Positions 4,359 through 6,337 of a DNA stretch of 6,337 nucleotides are shown one piece after another. The position numbers were made by a program, and so were the translations under genes. The stretch is from Candidatus Komeilibacteria bacterium (GTDB lineage: Bacteria; Patescibacteriota; Patescibacteriia; UBA1558; S5-K13). The notes beneath the pieces are model-generated. The model saw only the letters and a list, made by a program, of their open reading frames with translations, was not told the origin of the DNA and did not search any database. The DNA lies in NCBI GenBank assembly GCA_030591905.1, contig JAUVAE010000040.1, forward strand, positions 1 through 6,337, written 5' to 3'. How positions within the stretch are numbered: position 1 is the first letter of the stretch; each line of letters opens with the position of its first letter.

Positions 4359-5357
4359 ATGTTTAAAATAAATATAAAAAAAAGAGTAAGAGGGGAATAT
4401 AATTTTGATAGGTTGAAAAATTTTCCAAATTCTTTTTTATCAATTACTCTTGGTTTAATTGGTTTTACTTTGGCTTGGCAAAAAGCAGAGCATATTTTTG
4501 AATTATCATTTAGTTTAAGTAGTTATTTATTTTATTTTTCTATTGCATTGAGTTTTTTAATTATATTTATTTATATATTAAAAATATTTAAATATCCAGC
4601 AGAAGTAAAAAAAGAATTTAATCATCCGATTAAGATTAATTTTTATCCAATTTTAGCTAAACTATTCCTTATTTCTAGTATAATTTATTTAAGTACAAAT
4701 ATTGTTATTTCTAAATATGTTTGGTGGATTGGTGTATTAATTCAATTTATTTTTACTTTAATAATTATTTCTACTTGGATTAGTCATGATAAATTTAAAA
4801 TAGAGCATATTAATCCCTCATGGTTTATTCCAGTAGTTGGTTGTATTATTATTCCGATTGCTGGTGTACAGCATTTTTCTTTGGAGTTGTCGTGGTTCTT
4901 TTTTAGTATTGGTTTATTTTGGTGGTTAATTTTAACAGTTTTAGTAATGAATCGGATAATTTTTCATCATCCTCTTCCAGATAAATTAATGCCAACTTTA
5001 TTTATTTTATTTGCTCCACCAATAATTGGTTTTATTTCACTAGTGAAATTAATGGGAGAAATTAATCCTTTTGCTAAAATTCTTTATTATTTTGGTGCTT
5101 TTTTATTTATTTTAATGCTTTGCCAATATAGATTATTTATTAAGATTAAATTTTATTTATCCTGGTGGGCATATTCATTTCCATTGGCTACAATGACAAT
5201 TGGAACTTTTTTGATGTATTCGGAGACAAATTTATATTTTTTTAAGATTATGTCATGGATATTATTTGTATTTTTAAATTTAGTGCTTGGATTTTTAATT
5301 TATAAAACAATTAAAGCAATTATTGATAAAAAGATTTGTATTGAGGAAGAGGAATAA
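4359..5357 (+). CDS. SLAC1/TehA-type (TDT family) anion channel
   Basis: This is a 332-residue integral membrane protein, close to the length of E. coli TehA. Ten hydrophobic segments can be placed at about 21-41, 54-77, 95-113, 119-141, 153-171, 177-198, 211-230, 239-260, 268-287 and 294-318, the number in the SLAC1/TehA fold. Family-like stretches are LGLIGFTLAWQKAEHIF (31-47), NPSWFIPVVGCIIIPIAG (152-169), HPLPDKLMPTLFILFAPP (204-221) and WWAYSFPLATMTIGTFLMY (269-287). F274 in the helix-nine SFPLA motif may be the pore-gating phenylalanine known in this fold; this needs alignment. Family members pass anions: tellurite-linked, dicarboxylates, sulfite, chloride or nitrate. The substrate here is not visible. 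The ATG has only AT-rich sequence upstream with no Shine-Dalgarno. The stop lies 14 bases before the next membrane gene, suggesting one operon. Confidence 0.9.
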   Translation: MFKINIKKRVRGEYNFDRLKNFPNSFLSITLGLIGFTLAWQKAEHIFELSFSLSSYLFYFSIALSFLIIFIYILKIFKYPAEVKKEFNHPIKINFYPILAKLFLISSIIYLSTNIVISKYVWWIGVLIQFIFTLIIISTWISHDKFKIEHINPSWFIPVVGCIIIPIAGVQHFSLELSWFFFSIGLFWWLILTVLVMNRIIFHHPLPDKLMPTLFILFAPPIIGFISLVKLMGEINPFAKILYYFGAFLFILMLCQYRLFIKIKFYLSWWAYSFPLATMTIGTFLMYSETNLYFFKIMSWILFVFLNLVLGFLIYKTIKAIIDKKICIEEEE

Positions 5358-5364
5358 TTATAAT
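5336..5364 (+). promoter_or_regulatory. Candidate internal promoter giving a leaderless permease transcript
   Basis: TTGTAT (5336-5341) and a perfect TATAAT (5359-5364) are separated by 17 bases. The start site would fall at about 5371-5372, on the A of the next gene's ATG. This would make a leaderless mRNA. Chance matches are common in such AT-rich DNA, so this is tentative. Confidence 0.35.
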
Positions 5365-5371
5365 ATAGTAT

Positions 5372-5788
5372 ATGAATAAGAAACTTTTACAATCTTATCA
5401 GAAAACTAAAAAAATAATAATAATAACTTTGCCTTTAATAGTAGGTGTTATTTTGTTAATTTCTTTATTAAATCCTTTATTAGAATCAGGTTGGATAATA
5501 AAGTTGTTTCAACATAATATTTTAGTGGATTCTTTTTTAGGAGCCATGATTGGTAGTTTAGCAGCTGGTAACCCAATTACTTCTTATATTTTAGCAGGAG
5601 AATTTATGAAAATTGGAATTAGTTTAGCGGTTATTACAACTTTTATATTAACTTGGGTAACGGTAGGTATTGTTCAGTTGCCAGCTGAGAGTATGATTTT
5701 GGGTAAAAAATTTGCTGTGTTGAGAAATGTTTTAAGTTTTGCCAGTGCTATTTTAATTGGTTTAATAATGCAATTAATTTTAAGTTAA
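5372..5788 (+). CDS. YraQ/COG0701 (DUF318)-like permease, first half as a separate protein
   Basis: The 138-residue membrane protein has hydrophobic stretches at about 15-35, 48-66, 80-101 and 117-137. The core LGAMIGSLAAGNPITSYILA (56-75), followed by FMKIGISLAVITTFILTWVT and IVQLPAESMILGKKFAVLRN, looks like the small YraQ/DUF318-type permeases. Known COG0701 members include the organoarsenical exporter ArsP, where one chain of about 300-350 residues holds two related halves. This protein is less than half that length and ends with a clean TAA, so it is a half-size subunit and not an obvious truncation. The next gene supplies a matching half 20 bases downstream. The start has no close Shine-Dalgarno (GAGGA is 18 bases away). 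Substrate unknown; family recognition is from memory. Confidence 0.78.
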   Translation: MNKKLLQSYQKTKKIIIITLPLIVGVILLISLLNPLLESGWIIKLFQHNILVDSFLGAMIGSLAAGNPITSYILAGEFMKIGISLAVITTFILTWVTVGIVQLPAESMILGKKFAVLRNVLSFASAILIGLIMQLILS

Positions 5789-5808
5789 ATTATGTGGATT
5801 TATTATTT

Positions 5809-6337
5809 ATGAAAATATTAAAACAGAAATTTAGTAATTTAAATCCTTTTTTTGTTTTTAAGTCGAGACCTTCGGTAAAATTTTTAAGTTTAGTAATCTT
5901 AATTTATTTATTTATACTAATTTTTAATTTTGCATTTTTTATAACCAGTTTAAATAGATTTATTGATTTAGCTATTAAAATTTTACCTAGTATATTGGGG
6001 GCATTTATATTAATTTTTATTTTTAATTATATTTTAACGGATCAAAAAATTAAAAAATATTTATTAGGCAAAACCGATTGGAAAAAATATTTTTTAGTTA
6101 TTAGTCTGGGTATTTTATCGGCTGGTCCAATCTATGCTTGGTATCCGTTTTTAGCTGATTTAAAAGAACAGGGGTTTAAAAATGGATTAATTAGTATTTT
6201 TCTTTATAATCGTGCTATAAAATTACCTTTAATTCCAATAATAATCTGTTATTTTTCTTTAAAGTTTGTTATATTACTTACAGTATTAATGATTATTTTT
6301 TCCATTATTAATGGAATAATAATTAATAAATTTGTTA
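5809..6337 (+). CDS. YraQ/COG0701 (DUF318)-like permease, second half, cut by window edge
   Basis: This reading frame runs open from ATG 5809 through 176 codons to the edge. A basic N-terminus (MKILKQKFSNLNPFFVFKSR) precedes hydrophobic segments at about 24-47, 52-77, 93-112, 128-149 and 151-176. The segment GILSAGPIYAWYPFLADLKE (101-120), then LYNRAIKLPLIP, resembles the other half-domain of YraQ/DUF318-type permeases. It also mirrors the GSLAAGNPITSYILAGEF stretch of the preceding protein: a G-x-L-[AS]-A-G motif followed by Pro-Ile. The two proteins therefore probably form one transporter as a heteromer. Continuous membrane-protein coding up to the edge, with no stop, supports a real gene. 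The start overlaps the TGA of a six-codon ORF (5792-5812) in the ATGA arrangement. No Shine-Dalgarno is visible. Confidence 0.8.
   Translation, partial: MKILKQKFSNLNPFFVFKSRPSVKFLSLVILIYLFILIFNFAFFITSLNRFIDLAIKILPSILGAFILIFIFNYILTDQKIKKYLLGKTDWKKYFLVISLGILSAGPIYAWYPFLADLKEQGFKNGLISIFLYNRAIKLPLIPIIICYFSLKFVILLTVLMIIFSIINGIIINKFV

Noticed and set aside
1..6337. CRISPR array, insertion sequence, prophage or toxin-antitoxin system
   Set aside because: No regularly spaced direct repeats, transposase, integrase or recognisable toxin/antitoxin pair was seen on either strand.
1..6337. Alternative genetic code with TGA as a sense codon, as in some CPR lineages
   Set aside because: All complete genes read through normally with TGG for Trp, contain no internal TGA and end in TAA. 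There is no evidence for recoding, though TGA as a stop is not demonstrated either.

Overview
The window is AT-rich chromosomal DNA. It most likely comes from a Candidate Phyla Radiation (Patescibacteria, Parcubacteria-like) bacterium. This placement rests on several traits together: A/T-rich leaders that almost all lack a Shine-Dalgarno sequence, GC-rich palindromes and AT-rich degenerate repeats between genes, an EF-P with an arginine-type tip loop, and a bS6 with a very long Lys/Glu tail. The exact lineage cannot be fixed by reading alone. All eight complete genes stop with TAA, so the window does not test whether TGA is reassigned.

Left part (1-1911, minus strand): a translation/replication operon transcribed right to left, rpsF (bS6) - ssb - rpsR (bS18) - efp (EF-P, cut by the window edge after about 134 codons). 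The order rpsF-ssb-rpsR is the classic bacterial arrangement. The rpsR-efp gap carries a near-perfect GC-rich palindrome. The ssb-rpsR gap carries a roughly 95-base GC-rich, strongly structured island. Beside each lies a copy of the same degenerate AT-rich repeat around an ATTCGG/TTTCGG core.

Divergent intergenic region (1912-2074): a convincing sigma-70-type promoter faces rpsF and an extended -10 promoter faces the rightward genes. A 42-base interrupted dyad sits between them.

Middle (2075-3908, plus strand): a small charged helical protein of unknown function overlaps by 11 bases the start of gpmI, the cofactor-independent phosphoglycerate mutase of lower glycolysis, whose catalytic and metal-binding residues are all present. 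A weak AT-rich terminator follows.

Right part (3960-6337, plus strand): a strong promoter (TTGACA-N17-TATACT), a perfect 14-bp inverted repeat in the leader, and the window's only good Shine-Dalgarno sequence drive a small Gly/Arg-rich DUF5320-type protein. A rho-independent terminator follows. Next come three tightly spaced membrane-protein genes: a ten-helix SLAC1/TehA-type (TDT) anion channel, then two short proteins that look like the two halves of a COG0701/YraQ (DUF318)-type permease encoded as separate polypeptides. The second half runs off the window. The set suggests a small anion or toxic-oxyanion transport module, but the substrate is not visible in the sequence. This transporter block, its hairpin-controlled DUF5320 neighbour and the structured intergenic islands are the least ordinary parts of the window.
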